In this document: positions 35,730 to 50,620 of the stretch, one piece after another
How the letters are laid out: the number at the start of each line of letters is the position of its first letter
How positions within the stretch are numbered: the first letter of the stretch is position 1
NCBI RefSeq assembly: GCF_051020985.1
Contig: NW_027475145.1
Coordinates: 744,001 to 808,000, forward strand
Direction of reading: 5' to 3'
Source of the DNA: Nomia melanderi
Lineage: Eukaryota; Arthropoda; Insecta; Hymenoptera; Halictidae
Length of the DNA stretch: 64,000 nucleotides
Position numbers and translations under genes: made by a program
Notes under the pieces: generated by a model
Seen by the model: the letters and a program-made list of their open reading frames with translations, nothing else
Told to the model about the DNA's origin: nothing
The model's database searches: none

Positions 35730-38700
35730 CTTTGGTTTATTGCGCTATCTCTAATAGCACCCGAGATATCACCAGATATATATTGGATTTTCCCCTGACC
35801 CTGAGTGTCCGGCCCCATGAGACTGTGGTTTTCTCGGCCCCTGGTGGTCCGAGGTCGTCCCCGCTGCACAGGTTCATGCGCCAGGGCCTCCTGCAGATAA
35901 TTCACTTTGGTTTATTGCGCTATCTGTAATAGCACCCGAGATATCACCAGATATATATTGGATTTTTCACTGACCCTGAGTGTCCGGCCCCATGAGACGG
36001 TCGTTCTCTCGGCCCCTGGTGGTCCGAGGTTATTCCCGCTGCACAGATTCATGCGCCAGGGCCTCCTACAGACAATGCTCTTTGATTTATTGCGCTATCT
36101 GTAATAGCACCCGAGATATCACCAGATATATATTGGATTTTACCCTGACCCTGAGTGTCCGGCCCCATGAGACGGTCGTTGTCTCGGCCCCTGGCGGTCC
36201 GAGGACCTTCCCGCTGCACAGATTCATGCGCCAGGGCCTCCTACAGGTAATGCACTTTGATTTATTGCGCTATCTGTAATAGCACCCGAGATATCACCAG
36301 ATCTATATTGGATTTTCCCCTGACCCTGAGTGTCCGGCCCCATGAGACTGTGGATTTCTCGGCCCCTGGTGGTCCGAGGTCGTCCCCGCTGCACAGGTTC
36401 ATGCGCCAGGGCCTCCTGCAGATAATTCACTTTGGTTTATTGCGCTATCTGTAATAGCACCCGAGATATCACCAGATATATATTGGATTTTTCACTGACC
36501 CTGAGTGTCCGGCCCCATGAGACGGTCGTTCTCTCGGCCCCTGGTGGTCCGAGGTCATTCCCGCTGCACAGATTCATGCGCCAGGGCCTCCTACAGACAA
36601 TGCTCTTTGATTTATTGCGCTATCTGTAATAGTACCCGAGATATCACCAGATATATATTGGATTTTACCCTGACCCTGAGTGTCCGGCCCCATGAGACGG
36701 TCGTTGTCTCGGCCCCTGGCGGTCCGAGGACCTTCCCGCTGCACAGATTCATGCGCCAGGGCCTCCTACAGGTAATGCACTTTGATTTTTTGCGCTATCT
36801 GTAATAGCACCCGAGATATCACCAGATCTATATTGGATTTTCCCCTGACCCTGAGTGTCCGGCCCCATGAGACTGTGGTTTTCTCGGCCCCTGGTGGTCC
36901 GAGGTCGTTCCCGTTGCACAGATTCATGCGCCAGGGCCTCTTGCAGATAATTCACTTTGGTTTATTGCGCTATCGGTAATAGCACCCGAGATATCACCAG
37001 ATCTATATTGGATTTTCCCCTGACCCTGAGTGTCCGGCCCCATGAGACTGTGGTTTTCTCGGCCCCTGGTGGTCCGAGGTCATTCCCGTTGCACAGATTC
37101 ATGCGCCAGGGCCTCCTGCAGATAATTCACTTTGGTTTATTGCGCTATCTCTAATAGCACCCGAGATATCACCAGATATATATTGGATTTTTCACTGACC
37201 CTGAGCGTCCGGCCCCATGAGACGGTAGTTTTCTCGGCCTCTGGTGGTCCGAGGTTGTTCCCGCTGCACAGGTTCATGCGCCAGGGTCTCCTACAGACAA
37301 TGCACTTTGATTTATTGCGCTATCTGTAATAGCACCCGAGATATCACCACATATATATTGGATTTTTCACTGACCCTGAGTGTCCGGCCCCATGAGACGG
37401 TGGTTTTCTCGGTCCCTGGTGTTCCGAGGTCGTTCCCGCTGCACAGATTCATGCGCCAGGGCCTCCTACAGACAATGCACTTTGATTTATTGCGCTATCT
37501 GTAATAGCAGCCGAGATATCACCAGATATATATTGGATTTTTCCCTGACCCTGAGTGTCCGGCCCCATGAGACTATGGTTTTCTCGGCCCCTGGTGGTCC
37601 GAGGTCGTTCCCGCTGCACAGATTCATGCGCCAGGGCCTCCTACAGACAATGCACTTTGATTTATTGCGCTATCTCTAATAGCACCCGAGATATCACCAG
37701 ATATATATTGGATTTTCCCCTGACCCTGAGTGTCCGGCCCCATGAGACTGTGGTTTTCTCGGCCCCTGGTGGTCCGAGGTCGTTCCCGTTGCACAGATTC
37801 ATCCGCCAGGGCCTCCTGCAGATAACTCACTTTGGTTTATTGCGCTATCTCTAATAGCACCCGAGATATCAGCAGATATATATTGGATTTTTCACTGACC
37901 CTGAGTGTCCGGCCCCATGAGACGGTCGTTTTCTCGGCCCCTGGTGGTCCGAGGTCGTTCCCGCTGCACAGGTTCATGCGCCAGGGCCTCTTGCAGATAA
38001 TTCACTTTGGTTTATTGCGCTATCGGTAATAGCACCCGAGATATCACCAGATCTATATTGGATTTTCCCCTGACCCTGAGTGTCCGGCCCCATGAGACTG
38101 TGGTTTTCTCGGCCCCTGGTGGTCCGAGGTCATTCCCGTTGCACAGATTCATGCGCCAGGGCCTCCTGCAGATAATTCACTTTGGTTTATTGCGCTATCT
38201 CTAATAGCACCCGAGATATCACCAGATATATATTGGATTTTTCACTGACCCTGAGCGTCCGGCCCCATGAGACGGTAGTTTTCTCGGCCTCTGGTGGTCC
38301 GAGGTTGTTCCCGCTGCACAGGTTCATGCGCCAGGGTCTCCTACAGACAATGCACTTTGATTTATTGCGCTATCTGTAATAGCACCCGAGATATCACCAC
38401 ATATATATTGGATTTTTCACTGACCCTGAGTGTCCGGCCCCATGAGACGGTGGTTTTCTCGGTCCCTGGTGTTCCGAGGTCGTTCCCGCTGCACAGATTC
38501 ATGCGCCAGGGCCTCCTACAGACAATGCACTTTGATTTATTGCGCTATCTGTAATAGCAGCCGAGATATCACCAGATATATATTGGATTTTTCCCTGACC
38601 CTGAGTGTCCGGCCCCATGAGACTATGGTTTTCTCGGCCCCTGGTGGTCCGAGGTCGTTCCCGCTGCACAGATTCATGCGCCAGGGCCTCCTACAGACAA

Positions 38701-39950
38701 TGCACTTTGGTTTATTGCGCTATCTCTAATAGCACCCGAGATATCACCAGATATATATTGGATTTTCCCCTGACCCTGAGTGTCCGGCCCCATGAGACTG
38801 TGGTTTTCTCGGCCCCTGGTGGTCCGAGGTCGTCCCCGCTGCACAGGTTCATGCGCCAGGGCCTCCTGCAGATAATTCACTTTGGTTTATTGCGCTATCT
38901 GTAATAGCACCCGAGATATCACCAGATATATATTGGATTTTTCACTGACCCTGAGTGTCCGGCCCCATGAGACGGTCGTTCTCTCGGCCCCTGGTGGTCC
39001 GAGGTTATTCCCGCTGCACAGATTCATGCGCCAGGGCCTCCTACAGACAATGCTCTTTGATTTATTGCGCTATCTGTAATAGCACCCGAGATATCACCAG
39101 ATATATATTGGATTTTACCCTGACCCTGAGTGTCCGGCCCCATGAGACGGTCGTTGTCTCGGCCCCTGGCGGTCCGAGGACCTTCCCGCTGCACAGATTC
39201 ATGCGCCAGGGCCTCCTACAGGTAATGCACTTTGATTTATTGCGCTATCTGTAATAGCTCCCGAGATATCACCAGATCTATATTGGATTTTCCCCTGACC
39301 CTGAGTGTCCGGCCCCATGAGACTGTGGATTTCTCGGCCCCTGGTGGTCCGAGGTCGTCCCCGCTGCACAGGTTCATGCGCCAGGGCCTCCTGCAGATAA
39401 TTCACTTTGGTTTATTGCGCTATCTGTAATAGCACCCGAGATATCACCAGATATATATTGGATTTTTCACTGACCCTGAGTGTCCGGCCCCATGAGACGG
39501 TCGTTCTCTCGGCCCCTGGTGGTCCGAGGTCATTCCCGCTGCACAGATTCATGCGCCAGGGCCTCCTACAGACAATGCTCTTTGATTTATTGCGCTATCT
39601 GTAATAGTACCCGAGATATCACCAGATATATATTGGATTTTACCCTGACCCTGAGTGTCCGGCCCCATGAGACGGTCGTTGTCTCGGCCCCTGGCGGTCC
39701 GAGGACCTTCCCGCTGCACAGATTCATGCGCCAGGGCCTCCTACAGGTAATGCACTTTGATTTATTGCGCTATCTGTAATAGCACCCGAGATATCACCAG
39801 ATCTATATTGGATTTTCCCCTGACCCTGAGTGTCCGGCCCCATGAGACTGTGGTTTTCTCGGCCCCTGGTGGTCCGAGGTCGTTCCCGTTGCACAGATTC
39901 ATGCGCCAGGGCCTCTTGCAGATAATTCACTTTGGTTTATTGCGCTATCG
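35730..39950 (+). repeat. 17-monomer-offset duplication enclosing a 6-monomer-offset one
   Basis: About 35.73-36.95 kb matches 38.71-39.93 kb at offset 2975, sharing GAGGTTATTCCC and GTGGATTTCTC. Between them, about 36.93-37.66 kb matches 37.98-38.71 kb at offset 1050, sharing GACTATGG. The inner duplication ends where the outer copy begins. Confidence 0.8.
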
Positions 39951-42900
39951 GTAATAGCACCCGAGATATCACCAGATATATATTGGATTTTTCACTGACC
40001 CTGAGCGTCCGGCCCCATGAGACGGTAGTTTTCTCGGCCTCTGGTGGTCCGAGGTTGTTCCCGCTGCACAGGTTCATGCGCCAGGGTCTCCTACAGACAA
40101 TACACTTTGATTTGTTGCGCTATCTGTAATAGCACCCGAGATATCACCACATATATATTGGATTTTTCACTGACCCTGAGTGTCCGGCCCCATGAGACGG
40201 TGGTTTTCTCGGTCCCTGGTGTTCCGAGGTCGTTCCCGCTGCACAGATTCATGCGCCAGGGCCTCCTACAGACAATGCACTTTGATTTATTGCGCTATCT
40301 GTAATAGCAGCCGAGATATCACCAGATATATATTGGATTTTTCCCTGACCCTGAGTGTCCGGCCCCATGAGACTATGGTTTTCTCGGCCCCTGGTGGTCC
40401 GAGGTCGTTCCCGCTGCACAGATTCATGCGCCAGGGCCTCCTACAGACAATGCACTTTGATTTATTGCGCTATCTCTAATAGCACCCGAGATATCACCAG
40501 ATATATATTGGATTTTCCCCTGACCCTGAGTGTCCGGCCCCATGAGACTGTGGTTTTCTCGGCCCCTGGTGGTCCGAGGTCGTTCCCGTTGCACAGATTC
40601 ATCCGCCAGGGCCTCCTGCAGATAACTCACTTTGGTTTATTGCGCTATCTCTAATAGCACCCGAGATATCAGCAGATATATATTGGATTTTTCACTGACC
40701 CTGAGTGTCCGGCCCCATGAGACGGTCGTTTTCTCGGCCCCTGGTGGTCCGAGGTCGTTCCCGCTGCACAGGTTCATGCGCCAGGGTCTCCTACAGACAA
40801 TGCACTTTGATTTATTGCGCTATCTGTAATAGCACCCGAGATATCACCACATATATATTGGATTTTTCACTGACCCTGAGTGTCCGGCCCCATGAGACGG
40901 TGGTTTTCTCGGTCCCTGGTGTTCCGAGGTCGTTCCCGCTGCACAGATTCATGCGCCAGGGCCTCCTACAGACAATGCACTTTGATTTATTGCGCTATCT
41001 CTAATAGCACCCGAGATATCACCAGATATATATTGGATTTTCCCCTGACCCTGAGTGTCCGGCCCCATGAGACTGTGGTTTTCTCGGCCCCTGGTGGTCC
41101 GAGGTCGTTCCCGCTGCACAGATTCATGCGCCAGGGCCTCCTACAGACAATGCACTTTGATTTATTGCGCTATCTCTAATAGCACCCGAGATATCACCAG
41201 ATATATATTGGATTTTCCCCTGACCCTGAGTGTCCGGCCCCATGAGACTGTGGTTTTCTCGGCCCCTGGTGGTCCGAGGTCGTTCCCGTTGCACAGATTC
41301 ATCCGCCAGGGCCTCCTGCAGATAACTCACTTTGGTTTATTGCGCTATCTCTTATAGCACCCGAGATATCACCAGATATATATTGGATTTTTCACTGACA
41401 CTGAGTGACCGGCCCCATGAGACGGTCGTTTTCTCGGCCCCTGGTGGTCCGAGGTCGTTCCCGCTGCACAGATTCATGCGCCAGGGCCTCCTGCAGATAA
41501 TTCACTTTGGTTTATTGCGCTATCTCTAATAGCACCCGAGATATCACCAGATATATATTGGATTTTCCCCTGACCCTGAGTGTCCGGCCCCATGAGACTG
41601 TGGTTTTCTCGGCCCCTGGTGGTCCGAGGTCGTCCCCGCTGCACAGGTTCATGCGCCAGGGCCTCCTGCAGATAATTCACTTTGGTTTATTGCGCTATCT
41701 GTAATAGCACCCGAGATATCACCAGATATATATTGGATTTTTCACTGACCCTGAGTGTCCGGCCCCATGAGACGGTCGTTCTCTCGGCCCCTGGTGGTCC
41801 GAGGTCATTCCCGCTGCACAGATTCATGCGCCAGGGCCTCCTACAGACAATGCTCTTTGATTTATTGCGCTATCTGTAATAGCACCCGAGATATCACCAG
41901 ATATATATTGGATTTTACCCTGACCCTGAGTGTCCGGCCCCATGAGACGGTCGTTGTCTCGGCCCCTGGCGGTCCGAGGACCTTCCCGCTGCACAGATTC
42001 ATGCGCCAGGGCCTCCTACAGGTAATGCACTTTGATTTATTGCGCTATCTGTAATAGCACCCGAGATATCACCAGATCTATATTGGATTTTCCCCTGACC
42101 CTGAGTGTCCGGCCCCATGAGACTGTGGTTTTCTCGGCCCCTGGTGGTCCGAGGTCGTCCCCGCTGCACAGGTTCATGCGCCAGGGCCTCCTGCAGATAA
42201 TTCACTTTGGTTTATTGCGCTATCTGTAATAGCACCCGAGATATCACCAGATATATATTGGATTTTTCACTGACCCTGAGTGTCCGGCCCCATGAGACGG
42301 TCGTTCTCTCGGCCCCTGGTGGTCCGAGGTCATTCCCGCTGCACAGATTCATGCGCCAGGGCCTCCTACAGACAATGCTCTTTGATTTATTGCGCTATCT
42401 GTAATAGTACCCGAGATATCACCAGATATATATTGGATTTTACCCTGACCCTGAGTGTCCGGCCCCATGAGACGGTCGTTGTCTCGGCCCCTGGCGGTCC
42501 GAGGACCTTCCCGCTGCACAGATTCATGCGCCAGGGCCTCCTACAGGTAATGCACTTTGATTTATTGCGCTATCTGTAATAGCACCCGAGATATCACCAG
42601 ATCTATATTGGATTTTCCCCTGACCCTGAGTGTCCGGCCCCATGAGACTGTGGTTTTCTCGGCCCCTGGTGGTCCGAGGTCGTTCCCGTTGCACAGATTC
42701 ATGCGCCAGGGCCTCTTGCAGATAATTCACTTTGGTTTATTGCGCTATCGGTAATAGCACCCGAGATATCACCAGATATATATTGGATTTTTCACTGACC
42801 CTGAGCGTCCGGCCCCATGAGACGGTAGTTTTCTCGGCCTCTGGTGGTCCGAGGTTGTTCCCGCTGCACAGGTTCATGCGCCAGGGTCTCCTACAGACAA

Positions 42901-45380
42901 TACACTTTGATTTGTTGCGCTATCTGTAATAGCACCCGAGATATCACCACATATATATTGGATTTTTCACTGACCCTGAGTGTCCGGCCCCATGAGACGG
43001 TGGTTTTCTCGGTCCCTGGTGTTCCGAGGTCGTTCCCGCTGCACAGATTCATGCGCCAGGGCCTCCTACAGACAATGCACTTTGATTTATTGCGCTATCT
43101 GTAATAGCAGCCGAGATATCACCAGATATATATTGGATTTTTCCCTGACCCTGAGTGTCCGGCCCCATGAGACTATGGTTTTCTCGGCCCCTGGTGGTCC
43201 GAGGTCGTTCCCGCTGCACAGATTCATGCGCCAGGGCCTCCTACAGACAATGCACTTTGATTTATTGCGCTATCTCTAATAGCACCCGAGATATCACCAG
43301 ATATATATTGGATTTTCCCCTGACCCTGAGTGTCCGGCCCCATGAGACTGTGGTTTTCTCGGCCCCTGGTGGTCCGAGGTCGTTCCCGTTGCACAGATTC
43401 ATCCGCCAGGGCCTCCTGCAGATAACTCACTTTGGTTTATTGCGCTATCTCTAATAGCACCCGAGATATCAGCAGATATATATTGGATTTTTCACTGACC
43501 CTGAGTGTCCGGCCCCATGAGACGGTCGTTTTCTCGGCCCCTGGTGGTCCGAGGTCGTTCCCGCTGCACAGGTTCATGCGCCAGGGTCTCCTACAGACAA
43601 TGCACTTTGATTTATTGCGCTATCTGTAATAGCACCCGAGATATCACCACATATATATTGGATTTTTCACTGACCCTGAGTGTCCGGCCCCATGAGACGG
43701 TGGTTTTCTCGGTCCCTGGTGTTCCGAGGTCGTTCCCGCTGCACAGATTCATGCGCCAGGGCCTCCTACAGACAATGCACTTTGATTTATTGCGCTATCT
43801 CTAATAGCACCCGAGATATCACCAGATATATATTGGATTTTCCCCTGACCCTGAGTGTCCGGCCCCATGAGACTGTGGTTTTCTCGGCCCCTGGTGGTCC
43901 GAGGTCGTTCCCGCTGCACAGATTCATGCGCCAGGGCCTCCTACAGACAATGCACTTTGATTTATTGCGCTATCTCTAATAGCACCCGAGATATCACCAG
44001 ATATATATTGGATTTTCCCCTGACCCTGAGTGTCCGGCCCCATGAGACTGTGGTTTTCTCGGCCCCTGGTGGTCCGAGGTCGTTCCCGTTGCACAGATTC
44101 ATCCGCCAGGGCCTCCTGCAGATAACTCACTTTGGTTTATTGCGCTATCTCTTATAGCACCCGAGATATCACCAGATATATATTGGATTTTTCACTGACA
44201 CTGAGTGACCGGCCCCATGAGACGGTCGTTTTCTCGGCCCCTGGTGGTCCGAGGTCGTTCCCGCTGCACAGATTCATGCGCCAGGGCCTCCTGCAGATAA
44301 TTCACTTTGGTTTATTGCGCTATCTCTAATAGCACCCGAGATATCACCAGATATATATTGGATTTTCCCCTGACCCTGAGTGTCCGGCCCCATGAGACTG
44401 TGGTTTTCTCGGCCCCTGGTGGTCCGAGGTCGTCCCCGCTGCACAGGTTCATGCGCCAGGGCCTCCTGCAGATAATTCACTTTGGTTTATTGCGCTATCT
44501 GTAATAGCACCCGAGATATCACCAGATATATATTGGATTTTTCACTGACCCTGAGTGTCCGGCCCCATGAGACGGTCGTTCTCTCGGCCCCTGGTGGTCC
44601 GAGGTCATTCCCGCTGCACAGATTCATGCGCCAGGGCCTCCTACAGACAATGCTCTTTGATTTATTGCGCTATCTGTAATAGCACCCGAGATATCACCAG
44701 ATATATATTGGATTTTACCCTGACCCTGAGTGTCCGGCCCCATGAGACGGTCGTTGTCTCGGCCCCTGGCGGTCCGAGGACCTTCCCGCTGCACAGATTC
44801 ATGCGCCAGGGCCTCCTACAGGTAATGCACTTTGATTTATTGCGCTATCTGTAATAGCACCCGAGATATCACCAGATCTATATTGGATTTTCCCCTGACC
44901 CTGAGTGTCCGGCCCCATGAGACTGTGGTTTTCTCGGCCCCTGGTGGTCCGAGGTCGTCCCCGCTGCACAGGTTCATGCGCCAGGGCCTCCTGCAGATAA
45001 TTCACTTTGGTTTATTGCGCTATCTGTAATAGCACCCGAGATATCACCAGATATATATTGGATTTTTCACTGACCCTGAGTGTCCGGCCCCATGAGACGG
45101 TCGTTCTCTCGGCCCCTGGTGGTCCGAGGTCATTCCCGCTGCACAGATTCATGCGCCAGGGCCTCCTACAGACAATGCTCTTTGATTTATTGCGCTATCT
45201 GTAATAGCACCCGAGATATCACCAGATATATATTGGATTTTACCCTGACCCTGAGTGTCCGGCCCCATGAGACGGTCGTTGTCTCGGCCCCTGGCGGTCC
45301 GAGGACCTTCCCGCTGCACAGATTCATGCGCCAGGGCCTCCTACAGGTAATGCACTTTGATTTATTGCGCTATCTGTAAT
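39400..45380 (+). repeat. 16-monomer tandem duplication (about 2.1 copies)
   Basis: Sequence at 39.4-42.58 kb recurs at 42.2-45.38 kb with offset 2800. Private markers are shared, such as TACACTTTGATTTGTTGCG at 40101 and 42901. In spot checks I saw no differences between the copies over most of the span. Confidence 0.85.
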
Positions 45381-48300
45381 AGCACCCGAGATATCACCAG
45401 ATCTATATTAGATTTTCCCCTGACCCTGAGTGTCCGGCCCCATGAGACTGTGGTTTTCTCGGCCCCTGGTGGTCCGAGGTCGTTCCCGTTGCACAGATTC
45501 ATCCGCCAGGGCCTCCTGCAGATAACTCACTTTGGTTTATTGCGCTATCTCTTATAGCACCCGAGATATCACCAGATATATATTGGATTTTTCACTGACA
45601 CTGAGTGACCGGCCCCATGAGACGGTCGTTTTCTCGGCCCCTGGTGGTCCGAGGTCGTTCCCGCTGCACAGATTCATGCGCCAGGGCCTCCTGCAGATAA
45701 TTCACTTTGGTTTATTGCGCTATCTCTAATAGCACCCGAGATATCACCAGATATATATTGGATTTTCCCCTGACCCTGAGTGTCCGGCCCCATGAGACTG
45801 TGGTTTTCTCGGCCCCTGGTGGTCCGAGGTCGTTCCCGTTGCACAGATTCATGCGCCAGGGCCTCTTGCAGATAATTCACTTTGGTTTATTGCGCTATCG
45901 GTAATAGCACCCGAGATATCACCAGATCTATATTGGATTTTCCCCTGACCCTGAGTGTCCGGCCCCATGAGACTGTGGTTTTCTCGGCCCCTGGTGGTCC
46001 GAGGTCATTCCCGTTGCACAGATTCATGCGCCAGGGCCTCCTGCAGATAATTCACTTTGGTTTATTGCGCTATCTCTAATAGCACCCGAGATATCACCAG
46101 ATATATATTGGATTTTTCACTGACCCTGAGCGTCCGGCCCCATGAGACGGTAGTTTTCTCGGCCTCTGGTGGTCCGAGGTTGTTCCCGCTGCACAGGTTC
46201 ATGCGCCAGGGTCTCCTACAGACAATGCACTTTGATTTATTGCGCTATCTGTAATAGCACCCGAGATATCACCAGATATATATTGGATTTTTCACTGACC
46301 CTGAGCGTCCGGCCCCATGAGACGGTCGTTTTCTCGGCCCTTGGGGGTCCGAGGTCGTTCCCGCTGCACAGGTTCATGCGCCAGGGCCTCCTACAGACAA
46401 TGCACTTTGATTTATTGCGCTATCTCTAATAGCACCCGAGATATCACCAGATATATATTGGATTTTCCCCTGACCTTGAGTGTCCGGCCCCATGAGACTG
46501 TGGTTTTCTCGGCCCCTGGTGGTCCGAGGTCGTTCCCGCTGCACAGATTCATGCGCCAGGGCCTCCTACAGACAATGCACTTTGATTTATTGCGCTATCG
46601 GTAATAGCACCCGAGATATCACCAGATCTATATTGGATTTTCCCCTGACCCTGAGTGTCCGGCCCCATGAGACTGTGGTTTTCTCGGCGCCTGGTGGTCC
46701 GAGGTCATTCCCGTTGCACAGATTCATGCGCCAGGGCCTCCTGCAGATAATTCACTTTGGTTTATTGCGCTATCTCTAATAGCACCCGAGATATCACCAG
46801 ATATATATTGGATTTTTCACTGACCCTGAGCGTCCGGCCCCATGAGACGGTAGTTTTCTCGGCCTCTGGTGGTCCGAGGTTGTTCCCGCTGCACAGGTTC
46901 ATGCGCCAGGGTCTCCTACAGACAATGCACTTTGATTTGTTGCGCTATCTGTAATAGCACCCGAGATATCACCACATATATATTGGATTTTTCACTGACC
47001 CTGAGTGTCCGGCCCCATGAGACGGTGGTTTTATCGGTCCCTGGTGTTCCGAGGTCGTTCCCGCTGCACAGATTCATGCGCCAGGGCCTCCTACAGACAA
47101 TGCACTTTGATTTATTGCGCTATCTGTAATAGCAGCCGAGATATCACCAGATATATATTGGATTTTTCCCTGACCCTGAGTGTCCGGCCCCATGAGACTA
47201 TGGTTTTCTCGGCCCCTGGTGGTCCGAGGTCGTTCCCGCTGCACAGATTCATGCGCCAGGGCCTCCTACAGACAATGCACTTTGATTTATTGCGCTATCT
47301 CTAATAGCACCCGAGATATCACCAGATATATATTGGATTTTCCCCTGACCCTGAGTGTCCGGCCCCATGAGACTGTGGTTTTCTCGGCCCCTGGTGGTCC
47401 GAGGTCGTTCCCGTTGCACAGATTCATCCGCCAGGGCCTCCTGCAGATAACTCACTTTGGTTTATTGCGCTATCTCTAATAGCACCCGAGATATCAGCAG
47501 ATATATATTGGATTTTTCACTGACCCTGAGTGTCCGGCCCCATGAGACGGTCGTTTTCTCGGCCCCTGGTGGTCCGAGGTCGTTCCCGCTGCACAGGTTC
47601 ATGCGCCAGGGTCTCCTACAGACAATGCACTTTGATTTATTGCGCTATCTGTAATAGCACCCGAGATATCACCACATATATATTGGATTTTTCACTGACC
47701 CTGAGTGTCCGGCCCCATGAGACGGTGGTTTTCTCGGTCCCTGGTGTTCCGAGGTCGTTCCCGCTGCACAGATTCATGCGCCAGGGCCTCCTACAGACAA
47801 TGCACTTTGATTTATTGCGCTATCTCTAATAGCACCCGAGATATCACCAGATATATATTGGATTTTCCCCTGACCCTGAGTGTCCGGCCCCATGAGACTG
47901 TGGTTTTCTCGGCCCCTGGTGGTCCGAGGTCGTTCCCGCTGCACAGATTCATGCGCCAGGGCCTCCTACAGACAATGCACTTTGATTTATTGCGCTATCT
48001 CTAATAGCACCCGAGATATCACCAGATATATATTGGATTTTCCCCTGACCCTGAGTGTCCGGCCCCATGAGACTGTGGTTTTCTCGGCCCCTGGTGGTCC
48101 GAGGTCGTTCCCGTTGCACAGATTCATCCGCCAGGGCCTCCTGCAGATAACTCACTTTGGTTTATTGCGCTATCTCTTATAGCACCCGAGATATCACCAG
48201 ATATATATTGGATTTTTCACTGACACTGAGTGACCGGCCCCATGAGACGGTCGTTTTCTCGGCCCCTGGTGGTCCGAGGTCGTTCCCGCTGCACAGATTC

Positions 48301-50620
48301 ATGCGCCAGGGCCTCCTGCAGATAATTCACTTTGGTTTATTGCGCTATCTCTAATAGCACCCGAGATATCACCAGATATATATTGGATTTTCCCCTGACC
48401 CTGAGTGTCCGGCCCCATGAGACTGTGGTTTTCTCGGCCCCTGGTGGTCCGAGGTCGTCCCCGCTGCACAGGTTCATGCGCCAGGGCCTCCTGCAGATAA
48501 TTCACTTTGGTTTATTGCGCTATCTGTAATAGCACCCGAGATATCACCAGATATATATTGGATTTTTCACTGACCCTGAGTGTCCGGCCCCATGAGACGG
48601 TCGTTCTCTCGGCCCCTGGTGGTCCGAGGTCATTCCCGCTGCACAGATTCATGCGCCAGGGCCTCCTACAGACAATGCTCTTTGATTTATTGCGCTATCT
48701 GTAATAGCACCCGAGATATCACCAGATATATATTGGATTTTACCCTGACCCTGAGTGTCCGGCCCCATGAGACGGTCGTTGTCTCGGCCCCTGGCGGTCC
48801 GAGGACCTTCCCGCTGCACAGATTCATGCGCCAGGGCCTCCTACAGGTAATGCACTTTGATTTATTGCGCTATCTGTAATAGCACCCGAGATATCACCAG
48901 ATCTATATTGGATTTTCCCCTGACCCTGAGTGTCCGGCCCCATGAGACTGTGGTTTTCTCGGCCCCTGGTGGTCCGAGGTCGTCCCCGCTGCACAGGTTC
49001 ATGCGCCAGGGCCTCCTGCAGATAATTCACTTTGGTTTATTGCGCTATCTGTAATAGCACCCGAGATATCACCAGATATATATTGGATTTTTCACTGACC
49101 CTGAGTGTCCGGCCCCATGAGACGGTCGTTCTCTCGGCCCCTGGTGGTCCGAGGTCATTCCCGCTGCACAGATTCATGCGCCAGGGCCTCCTACAGACAA
49201 TGCTCTTTGATTTATTGCGCTATCTGTAATAGCACCCGAGATATCACCAGATATATATTGGATTTTACCCTGACCCTGAGTGTCCGGCCCCATGAGACGG
49301 TCGTTGTCTCGGCCCCTGGCGGTCCGAGGACCTTCCCGCTGCACAGATTCATGCGCCAGGGCCTCCTACAGGTAATGCACTTTGATTTATTGCGCTATCT
49401 GTAATAGCACCCGAGATATCACCAGATCTATATTAGATATTCCCCTGACCCTGAGTGTCCGGCCCCATGAGACTGTGGTTTTCTCGGCCCCTGGTGGTCC
49501 GAGGTCGTTCCCGTTGCACAGATTCATCCGCCAGGGCCTCCTGCAGATAACTCACTTTGGTTTATTGCGCTATCTCTTATAGCACCCGAGATATCACCAG
49601 ATATATATTGGATTTTTCACTGACACTGAGTGACCGGCCCCATGAGACGGTCGTTTTCTCGGCCCCTGGTGGTCCGAGGTCGTTCCCGCTGCACAGATTC
49701 ATGCGCCAGGGCCTCCTGCAGATAATTCACTTTGGTTTATTGCGCTATCTCTAATAGCACCCGAGATATCACCAGATATATATTGGATTTTCCCCTGACC
49801 CTGAGTGTCCGGCCCCATGAGACTGTGGTTTTCTCGGCCCCTGGTGGTCCGAGGTCGTTCCCGTTGCACAGATTCATGCGCCAGGGCCTCTTGCAGATAA
49901 TTCACTTTGGTTTATTGCGCTATCGGTAATAGCACCCGAGATATCACCAGATCTATATTGGATTTTCCCCTGACCCTGAGTGTCCGGCCCCATGAGACTG
50001 TGGTTTTCTCGGCCCCTGGTGGTCCGAGGTCATTCCCGTTGCACAGATTCATGCGCCAGGGCCTCCTGCAGATAATTCACTTTGGTTTATTGCGCTATCT
50101 CTAATAGCACCCGAGATATCACCAGATATATATTGGATTTTTCACTGACCCTGAGCGTCCGGCCCCATGAGACGGTAGTTTTCTCGGCCTCTGGTGGTCC
50201 GAGGTTGTTCCCGCTGCACAGGTTCATGCGCCAGGGTCTCCTACAGACAATGCACTTTGATTTATTGCGCTATCTGTAATAGCACCCGAGATATCACCAG
50301 ATATATATTGGATTTTTCACTGACCCTGAGCGTCCGGCCCCATGAGACGGTCGTTTTCTCGGCCCTTGGGGGTCCGAGGTCGTTCCCGCTGCACAGGTTC
50401 ATGCGCCAGGGCCTCCTACAGACAATGCACTTTGATTTATTGCGCTATCTCTAATAGCACCCGAGATATCACCAGATATATATTGGATTTTCCCCTGACC
50501 TTGAGTGTCCGGCCCCATGAGACTGTGGTTTTCTCGGCCCCTGGTGGTCCGAGGTCGTTCCCGCTGCACAGATTCATGCGCCAGGGCCTCCTACAGACAA
50601 TGCACTTTGATTTATTGCGC
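42780..50620 (+). repeat. 23-monomer tandem duplication
   Basis: About 42.8-46.6 kb recurs at 46.83-50.62 kb with offset 4025. Private changes are shared: TATTAGAT near 45407 and 49432, CCTTGGGGGTCC near 46340 and 50365, GACCTTGAG near 46471 and 50496. The first copy contains the second unit of the 16-monomer duplication, so three related 16-monomer units exist across 39.9-49.4 kb. Confidence 0.85.
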
